In this document: positions 45,272 to 55,079 of the stretch, piece after piece
Numbering within the stretch: position 1 is the stretch's first letter
Layout of the letters: the number at the start of each line of letters is the position of its first letter
Source: Halobacterium sp. R2-5
GTDB lineage: Archaea; Halobacteriota; Halobacteria; Halobacteriales; Halobacteriaceae
Reading direction: 5' to 3'
Length of the DNA stretch: 64,000 nt
NCBI RefSeq assembly: GCF_011734195.1
Contig: NZ_JAANTH010000001.1
Coordinates: forward strand, 124,001 to 188,000
The notes under the pieces: generated by a model
Seen by the model: only the letters and a program-made list of their open reading frames with translations
Told to the model about the DNA's origin: nothing
The model's database searches: none
Made by a program: the position numbers and the translations under genes

Positions 45272-46258
45272 TTAGACCCCGAGCAGGTCGAACGCGTAGC
45301 CGTTGTCGTGTTCGTCGGCGTGTTCGTAGGCGACGTGGGCGGCAGCGACGTCCTGGATGGCGAGCCCGGTGGAGTCGAAGACGGTGACGCCGTCGTCGGG
45401 GGTGCGCCCGTCCTTGCGGCCGGTGACGAGTTCGCCGACCTGGCCGTAGATGTCGTCGTCGTCGAGGACGCCCGCGTTGTAGGGGACGTTGATTTCGCCG
45501 GAGTGCGTGGTCTGGGCGTGGTCGTCGATGACGAGCTTGCAGTCGAGGAGGAGCTGGTCGGCGAGCTCGTGTTTGCCTTCGGCGTCGGCGCCCATGGCGT
45601 TGACGTGGGTGTGGTCGGCGACGTCCTCGCGGGAGACGATAGGGTCCTCGACGGGCGTGACCGTCGAGAGGACGTCGCAGTGGCCGGCGTCGCTGATGGA
45701 GCCCTCGCGGACGTCGAAGCGGTCCTCGAAGTGCTCGACGAACGCGCGGACGGCGTCCTCGGAGACGTCGCTGACGACGACTTCCTCGATGTCGCGAACG
45801 GTCGAGATGGCCTCTAACTGGGTGTACGACTGGACGCCGGCGCCGATAACGCCGAAACTACTGGCGTCTTCGATCGCGAGGTAGTCGGTGGCGACGGCGG
45901 CAGCGGCGCCCGTGCGCTGCATCGTGAGCTCGGTGCCGTCCATGATGGCGAGGGGGTAGGCGTTCTCGGGGTCGGAGTACACCATCGTCCCCATCACGGT
46001 CGGGAGGTCGTAGCGGTCGGGGTTGTCGGGGTGGACGTTCACCCACTTGATGCCGGCGGCGTCCCACTCGCCCGCGTCCAGATAGGCGGGCATCGAGCGG
46101 AAGTCCCCGTTGTACTGCGGAAGGTCGATGTACGACTTCGACGGCATCTGGGCGTCGCCGTTCTCGTAGGCGGCGAAGGCGTCCTCGACGGCGGGAATCA
46201 GGTCCGCCATCTGGACGTTCTCGGCGACGTCGTCCTTGTTGAGCAGCAGCGTCTCCAT
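45272..46258 (-). CDS. Ornithine cyclodeaminase/alanine dehydrogenase (archaeal AlaDH family)
   Basis: Protein of 328 residues with the NAD-binding motif FGVIGAGVQSYTQLEAI and MDGTELTMQRTGAAAAVATDYLA, the substrate-binding block of the OCD/mu-crystallin family. Ornithine cyclodeaminase and archaeal alanine dehydrogenase cannot be told apart here. Promoter-like TTCTAAG lies 25-32 bases upstream (46283-46290). Likely links amino acid and central carbon metabolism. Confidence 0.88.
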   Translation of the reverse strand: METLLLNKDDVAENVQMADLIPAVEDAFAAYENGDAQMPSKSYIDLPQYNGDFRSMPAYLDAGEWDAAGIKWVNVHPDNPDRYDLPTVMGTMVYSDPENAYPLAIMDGTELTMQRTGAAAAVATDYLAIEDASSFGVIGAGVQSYTQLEAISTVRDIEEVVVSDVSEDAVRAFVEHFEDRFDVREGSISDAGHCDVLSTVTPVEDPIVSREDVADHTHVNAMGADAEGKHELADQLLLDCKLVIDDHAQTTHSGEINVPYNAGVLDDDDIYGQVGELVTGRKDGRTPDDGVTVFDSTGLAIQDVAAAHVAYEHADEHDNGYAFDLLGV

Positions 46259-46382
46259 GACGCAAAAATTGCGGGGCCGGCACTTAGAACCTCCTTTGTC
46301 TCGCCAGCAGGCGCTAATCGCGCAGCGTCGAAAGAACGTCGCGAGTCGGTGAGCGGGCGGTACGAGGCGGGTCAGCAGGGGG

Positions 46383-46533
46383 CTAGCATTCGGCGGCCTT
46401 CGGCCGCCGATTCGCCGAGCGCGGAGTGCTCGGGCGCCGAGGACCCCCGAAGGGGGTCCGACGGCGCTTTTTAGCGTAGCTTTTTCCAGCGAACGAGGGC
46501 GCGATAGCGCCCGAGTGAGTGCAGGAAAAAGGT
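46383..46533 (-). repeat. 3'-end palindromic mosaic element, copy 5 (after thermosome)
   Basis: On the minus strand: ACCTTTTTCCTGCACTCACT after the stop, hairpin GGGCGC/GCGCCC (46498-46512, 3-base loop), CTGGAAAAAGCTACGC, hairpin GGACCCCC/GGGGGTCC with a 4-base loop (46441-46459) and CGGCGGCC/GGCCGCCG with TTC loop (46391-46409), ending GAATGCTA instead of GGATGCT. A more diverged copy; TAGCGTAGC plus T-runs recall copy 1. Confidence 0.75.
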
Positions 46534-46534
46534 A

Positions 46535-48220
46535 CTACATCATGCCGCCCATGCCGCCGCCCATGCCGCCCATGCCGCCGGCGCCGCCGGGGCCGCCGGC
46601 CGGCGGGCCCTCGTCGCCGCCGTCGTCGTCGCCGACCTGGCCGCCTGCGAGGTCGCCCGCGGCGATGACGTCGTCGATGCGGAGGATCATCGTCGCCGCT
46701 TCGGTGGCGGACTCGATGGCCTGGGTCTTCACGCGGAGCGGCTCGACGACGCCTTCGGCGTTCATGTCGATGACTTCGCCGGTGTAGGCGTCGAGCCCGG
46801 CGCCGGCTTCACCGGCGTCGTGCTGGCTGCGGAGGTCCACGAGGGAGTCGATGGGGTCGTGGCCCGCGTTCTCCGCGAGGGTGCGCGGGATGACTTCGAG
46901 CGCGTCGGCGAACGACTCGACGGCGAGCTGCTCGCGGCCGCCGACGGAGTCGGCGAACTGGCGCAGCTCCATGGCGAGCTCGGTCTCGGGGGCACCGCCG
47001 CCGGGCAGCACCTTGCCGTCCTCGAGGGTGACGCGGACGACGCCGAGGGCGTCGTCGATGGCGCGCTCGACCTCGTCGACGACGTGCTCGGTGCCGCCGC
47101 GGAGGATGAGCGTGACGGACTTGGCCTCTTCGACGTCCTCGACGAAGATGCGTTCGTCGCCGCCGATGTCCTTCTGGGCGACGCTACCGGCTTCGCCGAG
47201 GTCGCCGGCTTCGATGTCGTTGACGTTGGAGACGGGCGTCGCACCCGTGGAACGGGAGAGACGGGTGAAGTCGTCGGACTTCACGCGGCGGACGGCGAGG
47301 ATGCCCTCCTGCGCGAGGTAGTGCTGGGCCATGTCGTCGATGCCGCCGTCGACGAAGACGACGTTCGCGCCGGCGTCGGCGAGCGAGTCGGCCATCTCCT
47401 CGAGCTGTTCCTCTTCCTGGTCGAGGAACTGCTGGAGCTGGTCGGGGTCGGTGACGTTGACCTCGGTGTCGATCTCGGTCTCCTTGACCTCGAGGCCGTC
47501 GTCGACGAGCGCGATCTTGGCGTCCTCGACGGCGTAGGGCATGTTCTCGTTGACGCGCTCCTTGTCGACGATGACGCCCTCGACGAGCTCGGAGTTCTCG
47601 ATGGCGCCGCCGGTGACCTTCTCGACCTTGACGTTGTCCGTGTCGACGCTGTCGCCGTCGGCGACGGACTGGACGGCGCGCACGACGAGGCTGGAGAGGA
47701 CGTCCTTGGCGTTCTCCGCGCCCTTGCCGGTCATGGAGGTCGCGGCGAGCTTCTCGAGCTCCTCCGTGTCGTCGGGGGAGATGTCGACGGCCTTGTCCTC
47801 GAGGAGTTCGCGAGCCTGCTCGGCGGCCTGTCGGTAGCCCTGCGCGAGCGTGGTCGCGTGGATGTCCTGGTCGAGGAGGGTCTCGGCCTCGGAGAGGAGT
47901 TCACCGGCGACGACGACGGCGGACGTGGTGCCGTCGCCGACCTCGGTCTCCTGGGTCTCGGCGACCTCGACGATCATGTTGGCCGCCGGGTGCTCGATGT
48001 CCATCTCCTTGAGGATGGTGACGCCGTCGTTCGTGACGACGACGTTGCCCGTGGAGTCCACGAGCATCTTGTCCATGCCCTTCGGACCGAGTGTGGTCCG
48101 GGCCGCCTCGGAGACGGCTTTCCCGGCGGTGATGTTCATCGACTGTGCGTCCTCTCCGGAGGTGCGCTGGCTGTCCTCGGAGAGTACAATAAGTGGCTGA
48201 TTGCCCATCTGCTGCGCCAT
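46535..48220 (-). CDS. Thermosome (group II chaperonin) subunit
   Basis: Subunit of the ATP-dependent archaeal chaperonin, 561 residues. Motifs: [41 protein letters not shown], and [14 protein letters not shown]; the C-terminal tail is a Gly-Met repeat ([14 protein letters not shown]), typical of the cavity tail. ATG at 48220 gives [10 protein letters not shown]. The TATA box at 48247-48255 is strong, in line with high expression and heat induction. Confidence 0.96.
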   Translation of the reverse strand: MAQQMGNQPLIVLSEDSQRTSGEDAQSMNITAGKAVSEAARTTLGPKGMDKMLVDSTGNVVVTNDGVTILKEMDIEHPAANMIVEVAETQETEVGDGTTSAVVVAGELLSEAETLLDQDIHATTLAQGYRQAAEQARELLEDKAVDISPDDTEELEKLAATSMTGKGAENAKDVLSSLVVRAVQSVADGDSVDTDNVKVEKVTGGAIENSELVEGVIVDKERVNENMPYAVEDAKIALVDDGLEVKETEIDTEVNVTDPDQLQQFLDQEEEQLEEMADSLADAGANVVFVDGGIDDMAQHYLAQEGILAVRRVKSDDFTRLSRSTGATPVSNVNDIEAGDLGEAGSVAQKDIGGDERIFVEDVEEAKSVTLILRGGTEHVVDEVERAIDDALGVVRVTLEDGKVLPGGGAPETELAMELRQFADSVGGREQLAVESFADALEVIPRTLAENAGHDPIDSLVDLRSQHDAGEAGAGLDAYTGEVIDMNAEGVVEPLRVKTQAIESATEAATMILRIDDVIAAGDLAGGQVGDDDGGDEGPPAGGPGGAGGMGGMGGGMGGMM

Positions 48221-48246
48221 AGTCACTCATTGATTGAATGCGATTC

Positions 48247-48255
48247 TATTTAAAT
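48247..48255 (-). promoter_or_regulatory. TATA box of the thermosome gene
   Basis: ATTTAAATA on the minus strand, about 27-35 bases upstream of the ATG at 48220. The upstream sequence (about 48256-48262) may hold the BRE. Confidence 0.7.
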
Positions 48256-48421
48256 CTTGTGTGCGACGGAGTAACGTGCCTTGGGAGACGGTCTCAGACG
48301 CCGGTACGCGCCAAATGAGAAACTTCCGGGCCGGGTATTTATGCCTGAGACCCGGCGAGCGGCGCCAGCCGACCGGTGCGCCGCTGCGAGCGCGAAGAGA
48401 GCGCGGAGAAGAGAGGGTCGA

Positions 48422-48973
48422 TCAGCCCGTGAACTCGTGGTACTCCATGCCCTGCTGCTTGAGCTCCTCGGCGCGCTTGCGCTCGAGGAACGAGTAGACG
48501 GAGCCGTGGGGGGCGCCGTCGAGCAGCATCTCGGCGGCCGAGCGGGCGACGTCGACCTCGTTCGGCTGACCGATGACGCCGAACGTCGACCCGTAGATGA
48601 CGACGTTCGCGCCGGTGAGCTCCTCCATCAGCTCGCGCGTGCGGCCGTTCTCGCCGATGAGCCGGCCCTTCTTGCGGCGGAGGTCGTTGTCGTTGCGGGC
48701 GGCACGCTCGATGTCGACGGTCTCGAACATCCGCATCTCGTCGTCCAGGAGGCTGAGCGCGGCGTCCGGGTCGAACCCGCGGCCGATCGCGCGGACGATC
48801 TCGGGCGCCTGCATCCCCCGAATCGGGTCGCCGGTGCGTTCGATGGCGACCGACCCGTCCTCGGAGTCGACGTCGAGCCGGACCTCGGCGGCCTGCTCGA
48901 TGCGGCGCAGCGTCTCACCCCCCTCGCCGATGAGCGCGCCGATGCGGTCCTGCGGAATCTTCACGTGTTTCAT
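48422..48973 (-). CDS. KH-domain RNA-binding protein (Pno1/Dim2-like)
   Basis: 183-residue protein with two KH domains: KIPQDRIGALIGEGGETLRR, a GxxG loop, and later RRKKGRLIGENGRTRELMEE with the second GxxG. Ending HEFTG. Archaeal homologs of the ribosome-assembly factor Pno1/Dim2; probable role in 16S rRNA maturation. It precedes the thermosome gene on the same strand by about 200 bases; an isolated TATA-like GGTATTTATGCC is in that spacer. Confidence 0.9.
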   Translation of the reverse strand: MKHVKIPQDRIGALIGEGGETLRRIEQAAEVRLDVDSEDGSVAIERTGDPIRGMQAPEIVRAIGRGFDPDAALSLLDDEMRMFETVDIERAARNDNDLRRKKGRLIGENGRTRELMEELTGANVVIYGSTFGVIGQPNEVDVARSAAEMLLDGAPHGSVYSFLERKRAEELKQQGMEYHEFTG

Positions 48974-49031
48974 GATACACCAGAATACTCGACGCCCGCG
49001 TAAAAGCCTTCTCTCCCGCCGTGGGACCGCT

Positions 49032-49838
49032 TCACGCCCGTTCCGCCCCGCTGACGGACAGCGACTCGTCGACGGTGAGGGCCAGTTCGTCGCCGTCGAC
49101 GGCGACAGTCACGCGGGCCTCGTCGCCGTCCCACTCGGGTTGGGCGACCCAGTCCAGCTTCCAGACCGGGACCTCGCGGACGTCCCGGCCGTGCTCGCGG
49201 TAGAACGCGACGACGGCCGGGTGTTCGAGCGCGACCATCGACGCCGTGCCCTGGAACTCGCCGCCGCAGCGCCCGCACTCGAAGATCGCCTGCGGGCCGT
49301 AGTCGCTGACCGCCAGCCGTCCCGTCGTCGGCCCGCTGCACTCCGGACAGAACCCCGCGGTGCACTGGCGAATCTGGGTGCGGAGGTAGGCGTCGATGGC
49401 GGTCGCGAGGTCGTCCTCGCGGCCGTCGACGAACGCCGGCGGCACGCCGCCCATCACGACGTTCATGCCGCAGTCCGTGCACTCCACGTGCCCGTGTTCG
49501 TCCTCGTAGCGGGCTTCCAGGTCGCCGCCGCAGTCGAAACACGAGCCGTCGACGGGCGACGGTCCGACGGACGCGTCCTCCGTGTAGACGCCCGAGTACA
49601 GCGCGCTGACGAGCTGCTGGCCGGCGTACCGGAGCTCGTAGCCGTCGTCGGTCTGCTCGACGAACCGGCCGCGGAGCTTCCCGAGGTGGTAGTTGAACCG
49701 CCCGGAGTCCCGGACGTCGACGCGCTCGCGGAGCTCCGAGAACGCCAGCGCGCCCTCGGCGTCCCAGAGCTCGCGGAGGATGCGGACGCGGAGCTCGTCC
49801 GCGACCGCGCCGAACGCGGCCTCTGCGTCGCCGCTCAT
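49032..49838 (-). CDS. ArsR-like winged-helix regulator with zinc-ribbon domain
   Basis: 268-residue protein. An N-terminal ArsR-like winged helix (VADELRVRILRELWDAEGAL, RFNYHLGKLRGRFV) is followed by two zinc ribbons (CFDCGGDL...CTDCGMNV and CPECSGPT...CGRCGGEF). It belongs to a haloarchaeal regulator family; the target is not visible. ATG at 49838 is favoured over one 57 bases upstream. Confidence 0.85.
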   Translation of the reverse strand: MSGDAEAAFGAVADELRVRILRELWDAEGALAFSELRERVDVRDSGRFNYHLGKLRGRFVEQTDDGYELRYAGQQLVSALYSGVYTEDASVGPSPVDGSCFDCGGDLEARYEDEHGHVECTDCGMNVVMGGVPPAFVDGREDDLATAIDAYLRTQIRQCTAGFCPECSGPTTGRLAVSDYGPQAIFECGRCGGEFQGTASMVALEHPAVVAFYREHGRDVREVPVWKLDWVAQPEWDGDEARVTVAVDGDELALTVDESLSVSGAERA

Positions 49839-49917
49839 GTGGCTACGACGACACCGGACCGGCTTCAGCGTTGCCCCGGTGTGTGAGGGCTGCACTCACG
49901 CTCCCGACCGCAGTCGG

Positions 49918-50805
49918 TCACTCGTCGTCGGGCCGCTCGGTCTCCTCCTCGGAGCGCGGCGTCGCGTTCTCGACGACGTAGTCGTACAGCGACTCGGGGT
50001 CGACGTCCGCGCCCTGCCGCGCGAAGAAGTTCGCGACGTTCCGGCAGTCCCGCTGCAGGAACTGGTCGTGGTTGTTGTGGTGGATGGTGACCGCCTGCCC
50101 CACGTCGATGACGACGAGCTCGTTGTCGTACACCACGAGGTTGTACTCCGAGAGGTCGCCGTGGACCAGTCCCGCGTCGTACAGCCGCCGGATGTACTCC
50201 CGCACCACCTCGAACGCCGTCTCCGGGTTGTCCACGTTCACGTCGTTCAGCGTCGGCGCCGGGTCGCCCTCCTCGCCGATGAGCTCCATCACCAACACGT
50301 TCCGCTGGACCGCAATGGGCGTCGGCACCCTGACGCCCGCCTCCCGGGCGCGCTGGAGGTTCGAGAACTCCTTGCGCGTCCACGACAGCACCACCGCCTT
50401 CTTGTCGCCGCGGATCCCCTCGAAGCGCGGGTCGCCCTCCAGATAGGAGCGCATCTGCTGGAAGTTCGACGCGTTGATGCGGTAGACTTTGACGGCGACG
50501 TCGCCGCCGTCGTGGTCCAGGGCCTCGTAGACGTTCGCCTCCTTCCCCGTCGAAATCGGGCCACCGAACGCACCCACGTAGCCGTCCTCGACGAGCTTGT
50601 AGATCGCCGCGTACGTCGCGTCGTCGAACGCGCCGTCGTCGAGCTTGAACCGCTCGTTGTCCTTCAGGCGCTTGCGGAACTCCGCGAACTCCCGGTCCTG
50701 CCGGCGCGCGATGCGGTCGGCCTCCGTGTCCGAGACGTCGATCTCCTCGAACTCGTCGCCTGGCGCCTCCCCCGTGTCCTCGGCGAGACCGAACTCGTCG
50801 GTCAC
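49918..50805 (-). CDS. rio1: RIO1-family atypical serine/threonine kinase
   Basis: The 295-residue protein has GPISTGKEANVYEA (P-loop), VKVYRINASNFQQM, the catalytic LVHGDLSEYNLVVYD and VVIDVGQA (metal-binding Asp) of RIO kinases. RIO1 acts in small-subunit maturation in eukaryotes and archaea. GTG at 50805 (MTDEFGLAEDTGE) is the choice; no ATG is near. It is downstream of eif1A. Confidence 0.92.
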   Translation of the reverse strand: MTDEFGLAEDTGEAPGDEFEEIDVSDTEADRIARRQDREFAEFRKRLKDNERFKLDDGAFDDATYAAIYKLVEDGYVGAFGGPISTGKEANVYEALDHDGGDVAVKVYRINASNFQQMRSYLEGDPRFEGIRGDKKAVVLSWTRKEFSNLQRAREAGVRVPTPIAVQRNVLVMELIGEEGDPAPTLNDVNVDNPETAFEVVREYIRRLYDAGLVHGDLSEYNLVVYDNELVVIDVGQAVTIHHNNHDQFLQRDCRNVANFFARQGADVDPESLYDYVVENATPRSEEETERPDDE

Positions 50806-50818
50806 CGCCGGCCCACCG

Positions 50819-51106
50819 TCATTGGATGTGGCCTTCCTCCCGCAGCTGGTCGGCCTCCGATTTCTCGTAGCGCCACACCACGTCCGCCTTCTCGTCCTGC
50901 CAGTCCCACGGCTCCACCAGCACCACGTCGCCCTCCCGAATCCAGATGCGCTTCTGCATCCGCCCGGGGATGCGGGCGGTCCGCTCCTCCCCGTCCGCGC
51001 ACCGAACCTGCACCCGGTTCGCGCCGAGCATGTCAGTGACTTCAGCGAACACCTCGTCGTCCTCGGGCATCCGAAGGTTCTTGCGTCCACCTTCGTCGTC
51101 GCTCAT
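50819..51106 (-). CDS. eif1A: Translation initiation factor aIF-1A
   Basis: 95-residue OB-fold S1-like factor. [20 protein letters not shown] and [20 protein letters not shown] are the signature strands. It helps scan or position initiator tRNA on the small subunit. Its stop is 13 bases before the rio1 start; together they form an operon linked to translation initiation and ribosome maturation. Confidence 0.95.
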   Translation of the reverse strand: MSDDEGGRKNLRMPEDDEVFAEVTDMLGANRVQVRCADGEERTARIPGRMQKRIWIREGDVVLVEPWDWQDEKADVVWRYEKSEADQLREEGHIQ

Positions 51107-51219
51107 GGCCGCGAGTAGGCAACCGAGCGGTTTAAACCCTCACACTCCGGGGTGCACGGAACGCCCTCACGGCGTCCCGGACCAGTACGCTTACCCCAGT
51201 GGTGGCGCTCCACCCGCAC

Positions 51220-51396
51220 ATGCTCGACAAACTCGGTCCCACCGGACTGCTCGGCGTCCTGCTGCTGGTCGCCGGCATCGCCGTCGTCGCCTGGAACGCC
51301 CCGATCGTCGCCGCCGGCCTCGTCCTCGTCCTCCTCGGCCTCGGCCTCGTCGTCCGCAGCGCCGCCAAATCCGTCATGGGGATGTTCGGCTTCTGA
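51220..51396 (+). CDS. Two-helix membrane protein (58 aa, DUF7470-like)
   Basis: MLDKLGPTGLLGVLLLVAGI then AAGLVLVLLGLGLVVRSAAK: two membrane helices with a short basic end. A tiny haloarchaeal family of unknown role. The ATG at 51220 is preferred over an upstream GTG at 51199. A palindromic 3'-end element follows. Confidence 0.78.
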   Translation: MLDKLGPTGLLGVLLLVAGIAVVAWNAPIVAAGLVLVLLGLGLVVRSAAKSVMGMFGF

Positions 51397-51399
51397 GGG

Positions 51400-51675
51400 C
51401 GCTTTTGCGCTGCGGGGCGCCTTCGGCGCCCCTCGGCAAAACCGACACCAAAAGCACTCCTCGCTCACTTCGCTACGCTCCGTTCGCTCGTCAGCCCGAG
51501 CGCTCACTGCTCACGGCTCGCTTCGCTCGCCGCTCGCACGTTCCGAGGCGCGTAGCGCCTCGCACCGTTCGCGCTCGGTGAACCGCTTCGTCCTCGTGAG
51601 CGAAGCCAACGAGGGACAAGCAGACCGGAGGTCTGCTCAGTCTCGGGTCCTCCGGACCGCTCGCTCGCGGATGCT
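51400..51675 (+). repeat. 3'-end palindromic mosaic element, copy 6 (after the 58-aa gene)
   Basis: Occupies most of the 348-base spacer 51397-51744, which has no credible gene. After GCGCTTTTGCGCTG comes hairpin GGGGCGCC/GGCGCCCC (51414-51432), CTCGGCAAAACC, AAAAGCACTCCTCGCTCACT, the 21-base block shared with copy 2 (51543-51563; hairpin CGAGGCGC/GCGCCTCG), CGGTGAACCGCTTCG, and GCTCGCTCGCGGATGCT. The final 70 bases before tyrS show nothing. Confidence 0.85.
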
Positions 51676-51744
51676 CCTGTGCGGCTGTTAGTCTACGAAT
51701 AGCGCGATGTCCGCGGCTACCGCGGTTTAGAAGTGGAGTGGCGA

Positions 51745-52728
51745 TTACTCGCCGCGAAGCTCGCGCAGGCGCTCCCGGCCCGGCGCGATGAGTTCGTCGA
51801 GGTAGTCCGCGAGCGCGCCCTTCGCGTCCGCGGGGTGGAGCTCGCCGGATTCGAGGTCGGCGGCGAGGGCCTCGTAGTCGTCGTATTCGAGGTTCCCGCC
51901 GTACTCGTCGGGGCGCTCGACGACGACTGCCTCGAAGCGCGGGAAGACGTGGTACTGGAACAGCTCCAGCACGGGGTTGACGAGGTCGCCCTCGGGGTCG
52001 CGGGTCGGCGGGCAGAACGCCGAGTTCACCTTCTCCGCGAGGTCCTCGGTGGAGTCCTCCATGGAGATGGTGACGCCCTCGCTGGAGGACATCTTCCCCT
52101 CACCCGTGCCGAGGTCGCCGACGATGGGCGTGTGGATGGCGGGGCGCTTCTCGTAGCCCAGACTCGGCAGTTCCTCGCGGGCGAGCATGTGGACCTTCCG
52201 CTGGTCCATCCCGCCGATGGCGACGTCGACGTCGAGGTACTCGATGTCCAGCGCCTGCATCAGCGGGTAGACGACGTGGCTGACCTTCGCGGTCTCCCCG
52301 CTCTGAATCTCGGCCATCGCGCGCTGCGCGCGCTTCAGCGACGTCGAGAGTTCGAGCTCGTGGAGGTCCAGTTCGTAGTCGTCGTCGAGCTGGTAGTCGC
52401 TGCCGAGCACGAACTCCGTCTGCTCGTCGTCGAGCCCGTACGCGAGGAACTGCTCTTTCATCTGGTCGGCGGTCGCCCGAATCTCCTCGAAGGAGCCCTT
52501 CCCGTTGAGGTACGCGTGGACGTCCGCCAGGAGGACGACGACGTCGAGGCCGGCGTCCTGCAGGTCGATGAGCTTGTTCGCGGTGAGCAGGTGGCCGAGG
52601 TGGAGCACGCCGGAGGGCTCGTAGCCGACGTACGCTCGCTTCCCGTCGGGGTCGTCGGCGAGCGCTTCGAGTTCCTCCTCGGTCACGACTTCCGCCGCGT
52701 TCCGCGTGAGGAGTTCGTAGGTGTCCAT
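51745..52728 (-). CDS. tyrS: Tyrosyl-tRNA synthetase
   Basis: Class I synthetase of 327 residues. HLGH is at 43-46 and KMSSS at 212-216, with YVGYEPSG near the start and GGMDQRKVHMLAREELP as tyrosine-site elements; no C-terminal S4 domain, as in archaeal TyrRS. Charges tRNA-Tyr. Confidence 0.95.
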   Translation of the reverse strand: MDTYELLTRNAAEVVTEEELEALADDPDGKRAYVGYEPSGVLHLGHLLTANKLIDLQDAGLDVVVLLADVHAYLNGKGSFEEIRATADQMKEQFLAYGLDDEQTEFVLGSDYQLDDDYELDLHELELSTSLKRAQRAMAEIQSGETAKVSHVVYPLMQALDIEYLDVDVAIGGMDQRKVHMLAREELPSLGYEKRPAIHTPIVGDLGTGEGKMSSSEGVTISMEDSTEDLAEKVNSAFCPPTRDPEGDLVNPVLELFQYHVFPRFEAVVVERPDEYGGNLEYDDYEALAADLESGELHPADAKGALADYLDELIAPGRERLRELRGE

Positions 52729-52794
52729 ACGACAGCGGAGTCAGCGCTCGGGGTTAAGCGGTTTGGAAGTGTGCGAACCGTTGAGCCGTCGGCG

Positions 52795-53187
52795 TCAGGG
52801 GATGACGGTGACGGGGACGCGCTCGGCGTGCAGGACTTTCTCCGCGGCGCTCCCGAGGAGCGCGCGTTCGAGCGTCCCGGCGCCGTGGTGGCCCATGACG
52901 ACGTGGTCGTAGCCGCGGGCTTCGACGAGGTCGAGGATGTCGCCGCCGACGCCGTCGCTCAGCCGGAACTCCACCTCGACGTCCGTGTTGACCTCGGGTT
53001 CGGTGTCGACGCCCTGCGCGTCGAGGACGCGCTCGGCGCGGTCGACGACGGCGTCCGTACTCTCGGACTCGGACTCCGCGAAGTGGACGACGTCGAGACT
53101 GCCGTCGTAGCGGCCCGCCATCTCCGCGCCGAACCCGAGCGCGCGGAAGCTGCAGTCCGAGCCGTCGACGGGAACGAGAATCTCCAT
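52795..53187 (-). CDS. Universal stress protein (UspA family)
   Basis: 130 residues: MEILVPVDGSDCSFRAL at the start and the nucleotide-binding GHHGAGTLERALLGS near the C-terminus (G-x2-G-x9-G-S). Compact single-domain protein of the ATP-binding class. Probably binds ATP or AMP; role in stress adaptation is family knowledge. ATG at 53187 gives the classic start. Confidence 0.92.
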   Translation of the reverse strand: MEILVPVDGSDCSFRALGFGAEMAGRYDGSLDVVHFAESESESTDAVVDRAERVLDAQGVDTEPEVNTDVEVEFRLSDGVGGDILDLVEARGYDHVVMGHHGAGTLERALLGSAAEKVLHAERVPVTVIP

Positions 53188-53212
53188 ACGAGGGTACTGT
53201 GAGGCCTCCGGG

Positions 53213-53866
53213 TTACGCGTTGCGGCGGAGCGCGTCGAGCGCCTCGGCGGCCTCCCGGGCGGCTTCGAGGAACTCGCGGGCACGCCGCGGGTCGTCGGTG
53301 CCGGCGGCGCGGCGCGCGAGCGCGGCGATCGAGGATTCGAGCGCGGCCGCACCCTCCCCGGACGGCGCGCCGCCCGACTGGCCCGACTGCCGCGGCTGAT
53401 TCTGCGACGGGGGTGGAGATGCCGACTCGCGGCCTCCGGCTGCGCCAGCCGCGTCACCGGCCTGCTGTGCGGTCTCCTGGGGCTGCTGGGAGGTCTCGCG
53501 GACCTGCCGGGACGCCTCCGAGGCCTCCCGCACCTGCTGGTCGTTCGCTCGCGCGTCCGCGGACGGCTCCGGCTCGGGCTGCTGGCCGTCGGCCTGCTGC
53601 TGGCTCGTGTCCTGCTGTCCGGCCGTCTGCCCCTGTCCAGCAGCCTGTCCCTGCTCGGCGGCCTGCTGGCAGTTCGGGCAGAACGACTGCCCCTCGTACC
53701 GGAAGATGGGGTTGCCGCAGCGGTCGCAGTGCTGGTTCGTCATCGTCGCGCCCTGCAGGAGGAGTTCGCTCATGCGCTCGGTCTCCCCGCGGTCGTCGTC
53801 CTCGTACTTCTCGCGGAGTTCCTCGCGGACGGCCTCCTCGTCGAAGCCGTCGTCCGTGTCGCTCAT
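53213..53866 (-). CDS. Sjogren's syndrome/scleroderma autoantigen 1 (p27) family protein
   Basis: 217 residues. N-terminal acidic helix, then a zinc ribbon with [20 protein letters not shown] and PNCQQ. The middle is low-complexity Gln/Gly-rich (about residues 70-155), and a C-terminal helical segment ([15 protein letters not shown]) follows. Similar to archaeal SSSCA1-like proteins. Function unclear. It is followed by the universal stress gene in the same direction. Confidence 0.85.
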   Translation of the reverse strand: MSDTDDGFDEEAVREELREKYEDDDRGETERMSELLLQGATMTNQHCDRCGNPIFRYEGQSFCPNCQQAAEQGQAAGQGQTAGQQDTSQQQADGQQPEPEPSADARANDQQVREASEASRQVRETSQQPQETAQQAGDAAGAAGGRESASPPPSQNQPRQSGQSGGAPSGEGAAALESSIAALARRAAGTDDPRRAREFLEAAREAAEALDALRRNA

Positions 53867-54026
53867 GGGCGTACGCAGGGCGGCAGGCCTCGAAAAGCCT
53901 GCGGAGCGTCGGCGGCGCGCTCCGGGGGGTTCACCGACCCGTCGCCCGCGCTCCGAGACCGACGGTTTCGGGCGCTGGCAGCCACCGAAGCGCTTAACGA
54001 GTCGCCGCCGGTTGGTCTTACGTGAC

Positions 54027-54941
54027 ATGTCGAAAGTCAGCATCGTGGGGGCCGCCGGCACCGTCGGCGCCGCCGCAGGCTACAACCTCGCGCTCCGCGA
54101 CGTCGTCGACGAGCTCGTGTTCGTGGACATTCCGGACAAGGAAGACGAGACCGTCGGGCAGGCCGCGGACGCGAACCACGGCGTCGCCTACGACGCCAAC
54201 ACGGAGGTCTACCAGGGATCTTACGAGGACACCGCGGGCTCGGACGTCGTCGTCATCACCGCGGGGATTCCCCGCCAGCCCGGCCAGACGCGCATCGACC
54301 TCGCGGGCGACAACGCGCCCATCATGGAGGACATCGGCTCCTCGCTCGCCGAGCACAACGACGACTTCGTGACGGTGACGACGTCGAATCCCGTCGACCT
54401 GCTGAACCGCCACCTCTACGAGGCGGGCGACCGGGACCGCCACAAAGTCGTCGGGTTCGGCGGCCGCCTCGACAGCGCGCGCTTCCGGTACGTGCTCAGC
54501 CAGCGCTTCGACGCGCCCGTCCAGAACGTCGAAGCCACCATCCTCGGCGAGCACGGGGACGCGCAGGTGCCCGTGTTCTCGAAAGTGCGCGTGAACGGCG
54601 CCGACCCCGAGTTCTCGGACGGCGAGCGCGAGGAGATCCTCGAGGAGCTCCAGCAGTCCGCGATGGACGTCATCGAGCGCAAGGGCGCGACCCAGTGGGG
54701 ACCCGCGACGGGCGTCGCGCACATGGTCGAAGCCATCCTCCGCGACACGGGCGAGGTGCTCCCCGGCTCCATCGTCCTCGACGGCGAGTTCGGGCTCGAC
54801 GACGTCGGCCTCGGCGTCCCCGTGAAACTCGGCTCCGACGGCGTCGAGGAGGTCGTGGAGTGGGACCTCACGGAGTACGAGCGCGACCAACTCGGCGAGG
54901 CCGCCGAGAAGCTCTCCGAACAGTACGAGAAAATCGCGTAA
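54027..54941 (+). CDS. mdh: Malate dehydrogenase
   Basis: NAD-dependent malate dehydrogenase (304 aa) of the lactate dehydrogenase-like group found in haloarchaea. Visible: dinucleotide-binding [13 protein letters not shown] (8-20), [17 protein letters not shown] with substrate-binding Arg, TTSNPVDLL, and the catalytic His region ILGEHGD. Length is typical. The ATG at 54027 is preferred, downstream of an AT-rich GCGCTTAACG (about 53991-54000). Confidence 0.95.
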   Translation: MSKVSIVGAAGTVGAAAGYNLALRDVVDELVFVDIPDKEDETVGQAADANHGVAYDANTEVYQGSYEDTAGSDVVVITAGIPRQPGQTRIDLAGDNAPIMEDIGSSLAEHNDDFVTVTTSNPVDLLNRHLYEAGDRDRHKVVGFGGRLDSARFRYVLSQRFDAPVQNVEATILGEHGDAQVPVFSKVRVNGADPEFSDGEREEILEELQQSAMDVIERKGATQWGPATGVAHMVEAILRDTGEVLPGSIVLDGEFGLDDVGLGVPVKLGSDGVEEVVEWDLTEYERDQLGEAAEKLSEQYEKIA

Positions 54942-54953
54942 TTCTGCGGGCGC

Positions 54954-55067
54954 TCAGGCCGGCGCGACTTCCTTCGCGACGTCGTCCGGTTCGTCGCTGT
55001 CCTCGGATTCGCGTTCGGCTTCCCCTTCGAGCTCCCGAATCGGCACCTCCTCCCAGTGGTGGCACAT
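54954..55067 (-). CDS. Very small acidic protein (37 aa)
   Basis: Starts MCHHWEEVPIRELEGEAERE and ends DDVAKEVAPA. Cys-His-His at the N-terminus is a hallmark of tiny haloarchaeal proteins with a MCHHW start. It lies convergent with mdh. The palindrome at 55080-55098, 13 bases upstream, is its likely regulatory site. Confidence 0.7.
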   Translation of the reverse strand: MCHHWEEVPIRELEGEAERESEDSDEPDDVAKEVAPA

Positions 55068-55079
55068 AACAGACGAGAG

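Noticed and set aside
46542-46598. GC-rich tandem repeat as a separate repeat element
   Set aside because: It encodes the Gly-Met tail of the thermosome and is fully explained by the protein.
48290-48421. TATA-like GGTATTTATGCC as promoter for a small RNA
   Set aside because: The only downstream sequence is antisense to the KH gene and no hairpin or open frame supports a transcript; too weak to list.
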